DNA of 58,903 bases, taken from assembly GCA_910587145.1 (NCBI GenBank), contig CAJUMH010000002.1:11546-70448 (forward strand). The letters run 5' to 3'. The stretch is from an uncultured Ruthenibacterium sp. (lineage in GTDB: Bacteria; Bacillota; Clostridia; Oscillospirales; Ruminococcaceae). Shown here in pieces: positions 25,242 to 32,567 of the stretch; the stretch's first letter is position 1, and every line of letters begins with the position of its first letter. The translations under genes were made by a program, and so were the position numbers. The notes under the pieces were generated by a model that searched no databases, was not told where the DNA came from, and was given only the letters and a program-made list of their open reading frames with translations.

Positions 25242-25315
25242 GAAACGCAAAATATATCGTCAAGCCCACCGCACAATTTAAGGAAGAACCATTTTATGGA
25301 GATGATTTTATATGA
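25238..25315 (+). pseudogene. N-terminal stub of a YafQ/RelE-type toxin
   Basis: A 25-codon frame starts MRNAKYIVKPTAQFKE, which resembles the first strand and helix of RelE/YafQ mRNA-cleaving toxins. It then ends after ten unrelated residues. The catalytic C-terminal part is absent. The stop overlaps the ATG of the yfcE-like gene by four bases (ATGA), so the deletion has placed that gene in translational coupling with the remnant. Confidence 0.6.
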
Positions 25316-25860
25316 AACTGCTGTTTGCAAGCGATCTGCACGGTTCGGCCTACTATGCCGAGGTGCTGGAACGGCTGATCGAAACGGAAGCGCCGGATAA
25401 GACCATATTGCTGGGCGATCTTTTGTATCACGGCCCGCGCAACGACCTGCCGCGCGGCTATGATACCAAACGCGTAACGGCGATTTTGAACCGGCTGAAA
25501 AACAAGGTGCTTGCCGTGCGCGGCAACTGCGACGCCGAAGTGGACCAGATGGTGCTGGAATTTCCCATTATGGCGGATTCTTTGGCGCTGTTTTTAGAGG
25601 GACGCATGGTATTTGTCACGCACGGCCATTTGTTCCATGAGGAAAACCTGCCCAATTTCGGCAGGGGAGACGTGCTCATTCACGGGCACACGCATTTGCG
25701 CGTTGCGGCCGACCGGGGCGATTATTTCTTTTTGAACCCCGGCAGCATCGCACTGCCCAAGGGCGACGGGGTACACAGCTACATGGTGTACGAGGACGGC
25801 ATCTTTACCACAAAGGACATCGACGGCAATATGCTGGAAGCGCTGGATATCCGGCGCTGA
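25312..25860 (+). CDS. yfcE: YfcE-like metallophosphoesterase
   Basis: A 182-residue phosphodiesterase of the YfcE/MJ0936 family. The metal-binding motifs are in order: SDLHG (residues 7-11), LLGDLLYHG (33-41), RGNCD (69-73; the usual GNHD region), VTHGH near 103 and IHGHTH near 123. NPGS follows. Such enzymes hydrolyse small phosphodiesters with manganese; the natural substrate is unknown. The ATG overlaps the stop of the toxin remnant, so expression may depend on that leader. It is the expected family length. Confidence 0.94.
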   Translation: MKLLFASDLHGSAYYAEVLERLIETEAPDKTILLGDLLYHGPRNDLPRGYDTKRVTAILNRLKNKVLAVRGNCDAEVDQMVLEFPIMADSLALFLEGRMVFVTHGHLFHEENLPNFGRGDVLIHGHTHLRVAADRGDYFFLNPGSIALPKGDGVHSYMVYEDGIFTTKDIDGNMLEALDIRR

Positions 25861-25936
25861 CAGGGCGGCGGGCGCCGGCCGCGCAAGGCTGGGCCGGGCT
25901 GCCGGCAAAACCGCAGCCGGGCTGCATCCAAAAATT

Positions 25937-25995
25937 AGCCGCCGCAGCGCAAGGGCCTTCCGGAGGATCCGGCAGGCGCCGGCGCTGCGGCGGCT
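25937..25995 (-). terminator. terminator hairpin between convergent genes
   Basis: A perfect 14-bp inverted repeat (25937-25950 with 25982-25995). On the minus strand it is followed by TAATTTTTGG, so it most likely ends the Ala-rich coiled-coil gene; it may also stop yfcE transcription. Confidence 0.6.
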
Positions 25996-26030
25996 GTTAC
26001 TGCAAATAAGGAGAGGGCGCTGTGCGGCGC

Positions 26031-27140
26031 TTACCCCTCCAGCGAAAGCTCCGGCGGGGCCGCAACGGCCGGAGCAGCTCCGTCGGAAGTTGCCGCGCCG
26101 GCGGCATAGGCCGCCTGAGCGGCGCCTGCGGAGGAAGCATCGCCCAGCCCGGCAATGCGCTCCAGCTGTGCACGCTGTTCGGCGCGCGCCTGCTCGATAT
26201 GCTCCTGCTGCGCCATATCAATCACCGCGTTGTTCACATAGCCTACGTCGCAGATCCTGCGCACCGCCTGCCTGCGGCGCAGCTCCTGTTCAATGCGCTT
26301 TGCCTTGCCGGGGCGGCGCTCTTTTTCGGCGCGGGCGCGGCGTGCGTGATCAATGCGGTCCTGTTCCAGATCGCGCTTTTTGCGGCTTGCGCGCGTTACG
26401 GCGCTTTGCAGCTGGCGGATCGCCGCGCGAATGCGGCCGGCGTTTTCGGGGTCTTGCCGCAGCGCGGCCTGCATTTGCCCCAGCTGACGGCGCGCGTAGC
26501 CTGCCGCAGACGATACCTGCGCCTGGCTGCGCGCCCGCGAAAGCCGCGCAAATGCCTCGATTGCGGCGTATCCGTACCGCGAGCTGTTTTTGGGCAGCTT
26601 CAGCTTTTCGCGCATCTCCTGCGCTTTTTTGCGTGCCTGTTCCATCTGATCCATAAGGCTTTGCACTTCGCTGTTTGCCTGTGACAGCGCCGTGCGCAGG
26701 GATTCGGCGTCGAAAGCCTGCCCTGCCGAACCGACCGGGCCCATAGGCTGCGCCGCGGGATCTGCGGGCAGCTTTGCCGCACCTGCCGTCTGCGCCGTCA
26801 AACCGGGAACAGACGCTGCCGCGCCGTCTGCGGCCGTCTGCGCCGCCTGTACCGTAGGATCCGCTGCTTGTGCTGCGGTACCCGCCGCCTGCGCTGCCGC
26901 GCCGTCTGCGGCCGTCTGCGAACTCCGGGCAAAATCAGAAACCGCGCGTTGGCGCGCAAGCTGTGCCGCCGCAAGCGGGCTTGCCGCGGCCGCCCCCTCT
27001 GCCGAAAAGCCCGTGCTTTCCGGTTCGGGCAGCAGCGGCTGCGTTTGCGTTATCTGCTGCGCCTGCTGCGCTGCCGTGCGCATCGCCGTATAGGAACGCT
27101 GTGCCGCCGCAGCCGGGCGAGAAAAAGAGATCCTCTGCAT
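26031..27140 (-). CDS. Ala/Gln-rich coiled-coil protein of unknown function
   Basis: A 369-residue protein not recognised as any named family. Residues 1-140 are low-complexity, rich in Ala, Gln and Thr, with AADGAAA/QAADPTVQAA-type repeats. From about 145 to 300 it is strongly charged and helical (LSQANSEVQSLMDQMEQARKKAQEMREKLKLPK, then RDLEQDRIDHARRARAEKERRPGKAKRIEQELRRRQ), consistent with a coiled coil. The C-terminus is again Ala-rich. There is no signal peptide or membrane helix. The ATG at 27140 has GGAGG 12 bases upstream. It stands alone between a convergent phosphodiesterase gene and a divergent DUF2804 gene. A structural or nucleoid/cell-envelope scaffolding role is possible but only a guess. 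Confidence 0.65.
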   Translation of the reverse strand: MQRISFSRPAAAAQRSYTAMRTAAQQAQQITQTQPLLPEPESTGFSAEGAAAASPLAAAQLARQRAVSDFARSSQTAADGAAAQAAGTAAQAADPTVQAAQTAADGAAASVPGLTAQTAGAAKLPADPAAQPMGPVGSAGQAFDAESLRTALSQANSEVQSLMDQMEQARKKAQEMREKLKLPKNSSRYGYAAIEAFARLSRARSQAQVSSAAGYARRQLGQMQAALRQDPENAGRIRAAIRQLQSAVTRASRKKRDLEQDRIDHARRARAEKERRPGKAKRIEQELRRRQAVRRICDVGYVNNAVIDMAQQEHIEQARAEQRAQLERIAGLGDASSAGAAQAAYAAGAATSDGAAPAVAAPPELSLEG

Positions 27141-27453
27141 CGTGCGCACCCTCCGTTTCGTTTGCCTTGCCATGCAGGGAACATCCGTTTTCCATCCCTG
27201 CCGTATATCTTATATATTCGGCAGAAAAAGGAAAAAACCAATTGTTCGGCGCAGATTTTGCCGCCCGATGTGTTGCCGCCAAAGGCGCCGATTCCCAAAG
27301 CAGCCCCAAAGGGCCGCCTGAAAAAATGCCCAAAGAACAGAGCGTATTTTTGGCACGCCCTGCATGCCGGAATGTGCTATACTATATAAAATGTACTTTA
27401 TTCGGAACGCTCCCGCTGCCGGACGGTTTTTGCAGAAAAAAGGAGGAAGCTTT
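27141..27453. other. 313-bp divergent intergenic region
   Basis: No gene seen. An extended -10 promoter (TGCTATACT, 27375-27383) faces the DUF2804 gene. No clear promoter for the minus-strand gene was found. Confidence 0.55.
27375..27383 (+). promoter_or_regulatory. extended -10 promoter of the DUF2804 gene
   Basis: TG-C-TATACT without a good -35 box, about 70 bases before the start codon. Confidence 0.5.
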
Positions 27454-28455
27454 ATGCAGGAACACCATATCACCACGCCGGGGCCCGTGCTGGATGCGCA
27501 CGGTGTGATCACACCCGGATATTCAGAACGCTCCATCTGTACCTATCGCCGCGCCGATATCAAGGCATTCTGCTTCCGCATTAAGGAATGGGATTTTTAT
27601 CAGGTGTCCGACGGAGAAAAATGTCTGCAGCTCACCTATGGCCACGCATCTTATGCCGGGCAGGTGGCTGCGATGCTGTTCAACTTTAAAACAGGCGAGG
27701 TGTATGCCAACATCAGCAAGCTTCTGGCGTTCCCCTTCGGCAGCCTGCATCTGCCCGAAAACGCCGAGCAGGACAGCGATGTGCGCTACGATAAGAGCGG
27801 CATCCATCTGCGCTTTCAAACGCAGGGCAATACGCGCTGCCTTTCCTTTTTTGCGCCGGATTTTGAGGCAAATATAACGTTGGAGCGCAAAAACCCCTAT
27901 TCGATCGTCATTCATATTCCGTTCGACGAATACAAAACCGCGTTTTACTATAACCATAAAATCAACTGCATGACAGCGCGCGGCCGTGTGGTGAGCGGCG
28001 GCAAGGAATATCTGTTCGGCGACGATGCGTTCGGGCTCATTGATTGGGGGCGCGGCGTATGGCCGTTCCACAACGAGTGGTATTGGTCGAACGGCACGGG
28101 CATTGTGAACGGCAAGATCTTTGGCTTTAACCTTGGCACGGGCTTTGGCAATACGAGCAAAGCCACCGAAAACATGCTGTTTTACGATGGCGGATACCAC
28201 AAGATCGGCCGCGTACATTTCGATTTGGGCACCGAGTATCAAAAGCCCTGGCATCTGTACGATGACGAAGGGCGGCTGGATCTGACGCTGGCGCCCACGT
28301 TCGACCGCACGACAAAGACGAAGGTGCTGTTTATTGATAACTGCTGCCACCAGATGTTCGGCGGCTTTTCCGGAAAGGCCGTGCTGGACGACGGTACGGT
28401 GCTGCAGATCGAGGATCTGCAGGCATTTGCGGAGCATGCGGTGAATAACTGGTAA
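27454..28455 (+). CDS. DUF2804 family protein
   Basis: A 333-residue cytosolic protein of the DUF2804 family, a beta-sandwich fold related to hydroxyneurosporene-synthase-like lipocalins. Family features include an N-terminal GPVLDAHGVITPGYS, the central FGDDAFGLIDWGRGVWPFHNEWYW and FGFNLGTGFGNTSKATENM. The AAAGGAGG ribosome binding site is 8 bases before ATG 27454, so the upstream in-frame ATG is rejected. No substrate or partner is known and the gene appears monocistronic. A hairpin at 28629-28677 probably marks the end of the transcript. Confidence 0.9.
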   Translation: MQEHHITTPGPVLDAHGVITPGYSERSICTYRRADIKAFCFRIKEWDFYQVSDGEKCLQLTYGHASYAGQVAAMLFNFKTGEVYANISKLLAFPFGSLHLPENAEQDSDVRYDKSGIHLRFQTQGNTRCLSFFAPDFEANITLERKNPYSIVIHIPFDEYKTAFYYNHKINCMTARGRVVSGGKEYLFGDDAFGLIDWGRGVWPFHNEWYWSNGTGIVNGKIFGFNLGTGFGNTSKATENMLFYDGGYHKIGRVHFDLGTEYQKPWHLYDDEGRLDLTLAPTFDRTTKTKVLFIDNCCHQMFGGFSGKAVLDDGTVLQIEDLQAFAEHAVNNW

Positions 28456-28856
28456 GCGGCTCCATGGGCCGCTCCGGTTCAGAGAATGCCGTTTGCGCAA
28501 AGAGAAGGGCGCAGCCTGCACAGGGAGCAAAGTTCGCACACGAGGGTGTGTTTCACCGGGCTGCCAGGATTTTTCCATTCAAGAAAACGGCTGCAAGGCA
28601 GTTTTAAAAAATGGCTGCAAAACAGAAGGCCGGCGCCCCTTTTGGCACGGAACTGCCAGAAGGGGCGCCGGTTTTCGGTGCACTGCTTTCCCGAGGGACT
28701 GTTTTGCGGGCAGGCCCGGCAGGCAGCAGAACGCCTGTTGACGCCTGCCCGGTACCTCTTGGCCTGTCATCTCTTGGCACGCCGCCTCTTGGCCTGTTAT
28801 CTCTTGGCACGCCGTCGCTTGGCCTGTTATCTCTTGGCACGCCGCCGCTTGGCCTG
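28456..28856. other. 401-bp convergent intergenic region
   Basis: Between the DUF2804 gene and the small YtxH-like gene there is no gene, only the hairpin at 28629-28677 and the tandem repeat at 28757-28866. Confidence 0.6.
28629..28677 (+). terminator. strong hairpin terminator
   Basis: CCGGCGCCCCTT pairs with AAGGGGCGCCGG around a loop that itself contains TGGCA/TGCCA, followed by TTTT. It is likely the end of the DUF2804 transcript or, read on the other strand, of the small YtxH-like gene. Confidence 0.75.
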
Positions 28857-28866
28857 TTATCTCTGG
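28757..28866 (-). repeat. 30-bp tandem repeat overlapping a stop codon
   Basis: Between three and four units of about 30 bp, each with CTTGGCACGCCG and GGCCTGTTATCT, run into the 3' end of the small minus-strand gene. Read on that strand in its frame, every unit repeats the last codons and stop of the gene (AGA TAA), followed by QAKRRRAK-type codons. The array looks like repeated duplication of the gene's 3' edge. Confidence 0.85.
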
Positions 28867-29045
28867 TTCAGCGCGTGCTCAATCGCCTCCATTGCATGCT
28901 CTGCGCCGGTGGCGGCTTTTTTCATCAGCTTTTTCATTTCTTTGGGCTTCTGGTTCGCGGCGCAGGCGCCCGCGGCGCCTACCACACTGCCGGCCAGCAG
29001 GCCCAGAGCCGCGCCCTTCATCATATTTTCTGTATTTTTACGCAT
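28857..29045 (-). CDS. small YtxH-like Gly/Ala-helix protein
   Basis: A 62-residue protein. MRKNTENMMKGAALGLLAGSVVGAAGACA forms a hydrophobic Gly/Ala-rich helix near residues 9-29, and a Lys/Glu-rich amphipathic tail follows (KKLMKKAATGAEHAMEAIEHAL). This resembles short YtxH-type proteins of Firmicutes, which are membrane-associated and stress-related. GGGAGG lies upstream of ATG 29045. The stop codon lies inside the first copy of the tandem repeat. The adjacent minus-strand gene at 29166 may be in the same transcript. No function can be assigned. Confidence 0.7.
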   Translation of the reverse strand: MRKNTENMMKGAALGLLAGSVVGAAGACAANQKPKEMKKLMKKAATGAEHAMEAIEHALNQR

Positions 29046-29165
29046 TTGTCTGATCCTCCCTTTCGGTCGTTTTGGGTTCGTGATGATAGTATGCCCCACA
29101 CTGCGCCAAAAATCGCGGAAAAATTTTCCGCATGCCGAAAAAGAGATCCTTCTGCGCAGCGCGGC

Positions 29166-29408
29166 CTACGCCGCGCAGGGATCCGGGTCGGACGGGGCAA
29201 CGCGCAGCGCGGCTTTTTCGGGCACGGAACAGCCCAGATCTTTTTCCGTCTGTCGGGCGGCGCAGGCGAGCAGGACGCAGGCCGGCGTCAGCAGCATTTC
29301 CGCGCAAAGGCGCCCCTCGGCATACGCACCTATAAAGCACATCGCACCCAGCGCCGCAGCGAGCATCAGCATACGCAGCAGAAAGCTTTCGACTCTTTTT
29401 TTCATCAT
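29166..29408 (-). CDS. small membrane protein, unknown
   Basis: An 80-residue protein with two hydrophobic stretches (about residues 8-28, FLLRMLMLAAALGAMCFIGAY, and 36-52, AEMLLTPACVLLACAA) and a short hydrophilic tail. GAGGGA lies 2 bases before ATG 29408 and 5 bases before the next ATG, 29405, so the second could be the true start. It is divergent from the S24-type repressor and lies upstream of the YtxH-like gene. Its promoter must lie in the operator-rich region at 29409-29640. No family recognised. Confidence 0.55.
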   Translation of the reverse strand: MMKKRVESFLLRMLMLAAALGAMCFIGAYAEGRLCAEMLLTPACVLLACAARQTEKDLGCSVPEKAALRVAPSDPDPCAA

Positions 29409-29451
29409 GATCCCTCATTCCGACAACATTTGTTTTTGCCTGTCTTTACCA

Positions 29452-29546
29452 TAATACAACTTTCAGTTGTTGTCAAGCTTTTTTACAACTTTTTTTATTG
29501 AAAAATAAAATTTCTTCTTTACAATTACAACAAATCGTAGTAATAT
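29452..29546 (+). promoter_or_regulatory. promoter and candidate operators of the S24 repressor
   Basis: TTTACA (29518-29523) and TAATAT (29541-29546) are 17 bases apart. The AT-rich region before them holds several ACAAC/GTTGT motifs: ACAAC-TTTCA-GTTGT at about 29456-29470, ACAAC near 29486 and 29526. This spacing suggests autoregulatory operators, shared with the divergent small membrane protein. Confidence 0.6.
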
Positions 29547-29640
29547 AAAAATAGAGAATTGAACCGTCTGCCAAAAAGCTTTTGGGCTGCTGTGGCGCGG
29601 CCGGGCACAGGACGGTTCGAAAAGCAACGGGGGGAGAGCC

Positions 29641-30258
29641 ATGTTTGCACAACGATTGAAAGAGCTGCGCAAGCGCAGCGGCGTTTCTCAGGCGGCGCTG
29701 GCCGGGCTGCTGGGCGTAACGCAGCAGGCGGTGGGCAAGTGGGAATCGGGCCGCGCCACGCCCGATCCGCAAACACTGGCGCGCATCGCCGCAAATTTTT
29801 CCGTCAGCGCGGATTATCTGCTGGGCTGTATCGACGATCCCACGGCGCTGGGCACAGCGGTTCGCCCTGCGGAAAATGAACATCTGATCCCGATCATCGG
29901 CACGGTGCGCGCCGGCTTTGGTGCGCTGGCGTTCGAGGAGGACTGCGGCGAAGAATACGCCAACGTAAAGGATCCGGATCATTATTTCTATCTGCTCGTG
30001 CGCGGCGACAGCATGGAGCCGCGCATCAGCGACGGGGATCTTGCACTGGTGCGCCGCCAGAACACGCTGGAGAACGGCGAACTGGGCGTGCTGGTGTACG
30101 GCGAGGGCGAAGGCACGCTGAAAAAATTTGTGCGGCGCGGAAACACCGTCATTCTGCAGCCGTTCAATACGGCCTATACGCCGCAGATTATTATGGGAGA
30201 AGACCTGGAACGCCTGTATATTGTGGGCAAGGTGGTAGAAACGCGCGCCCGCTGGTAG
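29641..30258 (+). CDS. XRE-type repressor with S24 self-cleavage domain (LexA/CI-like)
   Basis: A 205-residue repressor. Residues 5-60 form an XRE/Cro-type helix-turn-helix (SQAALAGLLGVTQQAVGKWESG). The C-terminal half is an S24 peptidase fold: an Ala91-Gly92 cleavage site in TVRAGFGAL, catalytic Ser124 in RGDSMEP, and the general-base Lys in GTLKKFVRRG near 161-162. Such proteins cleave themselves when RecA is activated by DNA damage, relieving repression. No phage genes are nearby, so it is not part of a recognisable prophage. Candidate targets are its own promoter, the divergent small membrane protein and perhaps the radical-SAM pair downstream. Housekeeping LexA has a winged, not XRE-type, DNA-binding domain, so this is not the main LexA. 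Confidence 0.9.
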   Translation: MFAQRLKELRKRSGVSQAALAGLLGVTQQAVGKWESGRATPDPQTLARIAANFSVSADYLLGCIDDPTALGTAVRPAENEHLIPIIGTVRAGFGALAFEEDCGEEYANVKDPDHYFYLLVRGDSMEPRISDGDLALVRRQNTLENGELGVLVYGEGEGTLKKFVRRGNTVILQPFNTAYTPQIIMGEDLERLYIVGKVVETRARW

Positions 30259-30330
30259 AGCCTGTTCTTCTTTCCCAAAACAGAACAGCAGAACGAATGT
30301 ACGATAAAACGGATGCAAAGGGCATTCCGT

Positions 30331-30374
30331 GAAGCCCCCAGTAAAACGCGAATTTACGCGGGGCTTTCTTTTTT
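30331..30374 (+). terminator. terminator after the S24 repressor
   Basis: Stem GAAGCCCC/GGGGCTTTC, extended by GTAAA/TTTAC, and followed by CTTTTTTG. It lies 72 bases after the repressor stop and about 60 bases before the radical-SAM start, so the repressor and radical-SAM genes are probably separate units or joined by read-through. Confidence 0.8.
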
Positions 30375-30435
30375 GCACCTTTTTTGCGGGCGCAGCCCGG
30401 CAGTTGCCCTGTCGGCACAAAAACAGGAGATTGCG

Positions 30436-31776
30436 ATGGACGTATTGAAAAAGCTTGCCATTTTAACGGACAGCGCCAAATATGACGTTGCCTGTACCTC
30501 GAGCGGCATTGACCGCGCAGGGGACGAAACGGGCCTGGGCAGCACCGTGGCGGCCGGGCTGTGCCATGCGTTCGCGGCCGACGGGCGCTGCATCAGCCTT
30601 TTAAAGGTGCTGCTGAGCAACTGCTGCGTATACGATTGCAAATATTGCGTCAACCGCGTTTCAAACGATGTGCCGCGCGCCGCGTTTACGCCGCGCGAGC
30701 TGGCCGAGCTGACAATCGGGTTTTATCGGCGCAACTATATCGAGGGCCTGTTTTTGTCCAGCGCCGTGCTGTGCAGCCCGGACTACACAATGGAGCAGAT
30801 GATCGGCGTATTGGAGCTGCTGCGCGGCGAATACCGCTTTCGGGGCTATATCCATGCCAAAACGATCCCCGGCGCAGACCCCGCGCTGGTGGCGCGCCTG
30901 GGCCTGCTGGCCGACCGGCTGAGCGTAAATATCGAGCTGCCCAGCGAGCGCAGCCTCTCTTTGCTTGCGCCGAACAAGACAAAACGCGCCATTTTGGGCC
31001 CGATGCGGCAGGTGAGCCAAAGCGCCGCGCAGAGCAAGGCCGAAATGACGGTCTACCGTGCCGCGCCGCGCTTTGCGCCCGCGGGGCAAAGCACGCAGAT
31101 GATCATTGGCGCAAGCCCGGAAACCGATTATCAGATCCTGCGCCTCACCGAGGGGCTGTACCGCAGGTATGCGCTCAAGCGCGTGTTTTTTTCGGCCTAT
31201 ATCCCGGTGGCCGAGGATACGCTGCTGCCCGCGCTCGATACAAGGCCGCCGCTGCTGCGCGAGCATCGGCTGTATCAGGCAGATTGGCTGCTGCGCTTTT
31301 ATCAGTTTACCGCCAAAGAAATTTTAGATGAGCAGCATCCGGATTTTAACCCCTATCTCGATCCAAAATGTAATTGGGCCATCCACAATATGCACCTGTT
31401 TCCCGTGGATGTGAACCGCTGTTCCTACGAAATGCTGCTGCGCGTGCCGGGCATCGGCGTAAAAAGCGCGCGGCGCATTCGTACCGCGCGGCGAAACGGC
31501 AGCCTTGCGCTGGAGGATCTGAAGCGCATCGGCGTTGTGCTCAAACGCGCGCAATATTTTATCGTTTGCCGGGGCTACACGGGCACGCATGGCTTTGGGC
31601 CGGAGGCAACCGTGCGTGCCCTGCTGGACCCCGCGGCGTTCGGCGTGGGAACACAGCAGCTCAGCCTGTTTGCCGCGCCCGCCATCCACGAGCTTGCGGC
31701 GCAGGGGATGCGGCCCGCGCTGGCCGCAAAAGAAGTACGGGAGGAGGCGGTTGCATGTATGACGCGGCAGATGTGA
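30436..31776 (+). CDS. radical SAM protein, putative DNA modification/repair (TIGR03916 type)
   Basis: A 446-residue radical-SAM enzyme. The [4Fe-4S] motif C-x3-C-x2-C is Cys64-Cys68-Cys71 in CCVYDCKYC. A TIM-barrel-like core follows (IEGLFLSSAV, GYIHAKTIPG, NIELPSE). Residues near 335-385 carry a helix-hairpin-helix (LLRVPGIGVKSARRIRTARR), a non-specific DNA-binding element. Proteins with this build are classed as putative DNA modification/repair radical-SAM proteins and occur next to a TIGR03915-type partner, as here. An AGGAG ribosome binding site precedes ATG 30436. The gene overlaps its partner by 22 bases, a sign of co-translation. No substrate is known. Confidence 0.9.
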   Translation: MDVLKKLAILTDSAKYDVACTSSGIDRAGDETGLGSTVAAGLCHAFAADGRCISLLKVLLSNCCVYDCKYCVNRVSNDVPRAAFTPRELAELTIGFYRRNYIEGLFLSSAVLCSPDYTMEQMIGVLELLRGEYRFRGYIHAKTIPGADPALVARLGLLADRLSVNIELPSERSLSLLAPNKTKRAILGPMRQVSQSAAQSKAEMTVYRAAPRFAPAGQSTQMIIGASPETDYQILRLTEGLYRRYALKRVFFSAYIPVAEDTLLPALDTRPPLLREHRLYQADWLLRFYQFTAKEILDEQHPDFNPYLDPKCNWAIHNMHLFPVDVNRCSYEMLLRVPGIGVKSARRIRTARRNGSLALEDLKRIGVVLKRAQYFIVCRGYTGTHGFGPEATVRALLDPAAFGVGTQQLSLFAAPAIHELAAQGMRPALAAKEVREEAVACMTRQM

Positions 31777-32567
31777 CCTATCTTTACGACGGCAGCATGG
31801 AGGGCTTTTTGTGCTGTGTATACGAGAGCGTATATTCGCATACCGTTCCGGCGGATATTCTGCCCGAGGATACCGCGCAGCCGACGCTGTTCCGCCAGCG
31901 GTCTATCGGGACGGATGCCGAGAGGGCCGAGCGCGTCTGGGCCTCGATCCCAAGGCGTATTTCTCCCGAGGCGGCGCAGCTGGTATGGTGTGTTTTTTTT
32001 AGCTGTATGCCGGGCAAGGAACTGGCCCTTTTGCGCTTTTTGCTGCTGGGCTACCGCCGGGGCCGGCAGACAACAGAGCTGGTATCGCATCGCCTGGTGC
32101 AGCCGCTGCTGGCCGCGCGGCAAAACCTGATGAACGAGGCGCATCTGTTTAAGGAATTTATTCGCTTTTCCGATTATGATGGCGTGTTGGCCACTACGAT
32201 CACGCCCCAAAATTTTGTGCTGCCCTTTTTGACGGAGCATTTCTGCTCGCGCCTCAAAACCGAGGATTTTTTAATTTTTGACCGTACCCATCATGCCGCC
32301 GCCGTGTACGAAAACCGCCGGCTGCGCCTGATTGCTCTGGACGATCTGGAATTGCCGCCCGCCACGGCCGAGGAGCAGCGCTTTCGCACCTTGTGGAAGC
32401 AGTTTTACAACACCATCGCCATCGAGGCGCGCGAAAACCCGCGCTGCCGCATGGCACACTGCCCCAAGCGCTACTGGGAAAATATGCTGGAGATGGAACA
32501 GGCGCTGCGCGGCCCGCTTTCGCAGCTGCCCGCAGAAAAAAGCTTCGGAAAGGCGGTGCGGGAATAA
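31755..32567 (+). CDS. TIGR03915-type DNA metabolism protein (uracil-glycosylase-like, DUF4130)
   Basis: A 270-residue partner of the preceding radical-SAM protein. Recognisable family blocks are TYLYDGSMEGFLCCVYESV at the start, EAHLFKEFIRFSDYDGVLATTITPQNFVLP in the middle, and FLIFDRTHHAAAVYENR. The C-terminal DUF4130 part, FRTLWKQFYNTIAIEARENPRCRMAHCPKRYWENMLE, resembles a uracil-DNA-glycosylase-fold domain. It may bind DNA or a modified base handled by the radical-SAM enzyme. ATG 31755 has GAGGAGG upstream and starts 22 bases before the stop of the radical-SAM gene. The longer frame running from 31374 lies in an alternative frame of that gene and is not real. Confidence 0.88.
   Translation: MYDAADVTYLYDGSMEGFLCCVYESVYSHTVPADILPEDTAQPTLFRQRSIGTDAERAERVWASIPRRISPEAAQLVWCVFFSCMPGKELALLRFLLLGYRRGRQTTELVSHRLVQPLLAARQNLMNEAHLFKEFIRFSDYDGVLATTITPQNFVLPFLTEHFCSRLKTEDFLIFDRTHHAAAVYENRRLRLIALDDLELPPATAEEQRFRTLWKQFYNTIAIEARENPRCRMAHCPKRYWENMLEMEQALRGPLSQLPAEKSFGKAVRE

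Noticed and set aside
29641..30258. S24 repressor as the housekeeping LexA
   Set aside because: Its DNA-binding domain is of XRE/Cro type, whereas LexA uses a winged helix-turn-helix.
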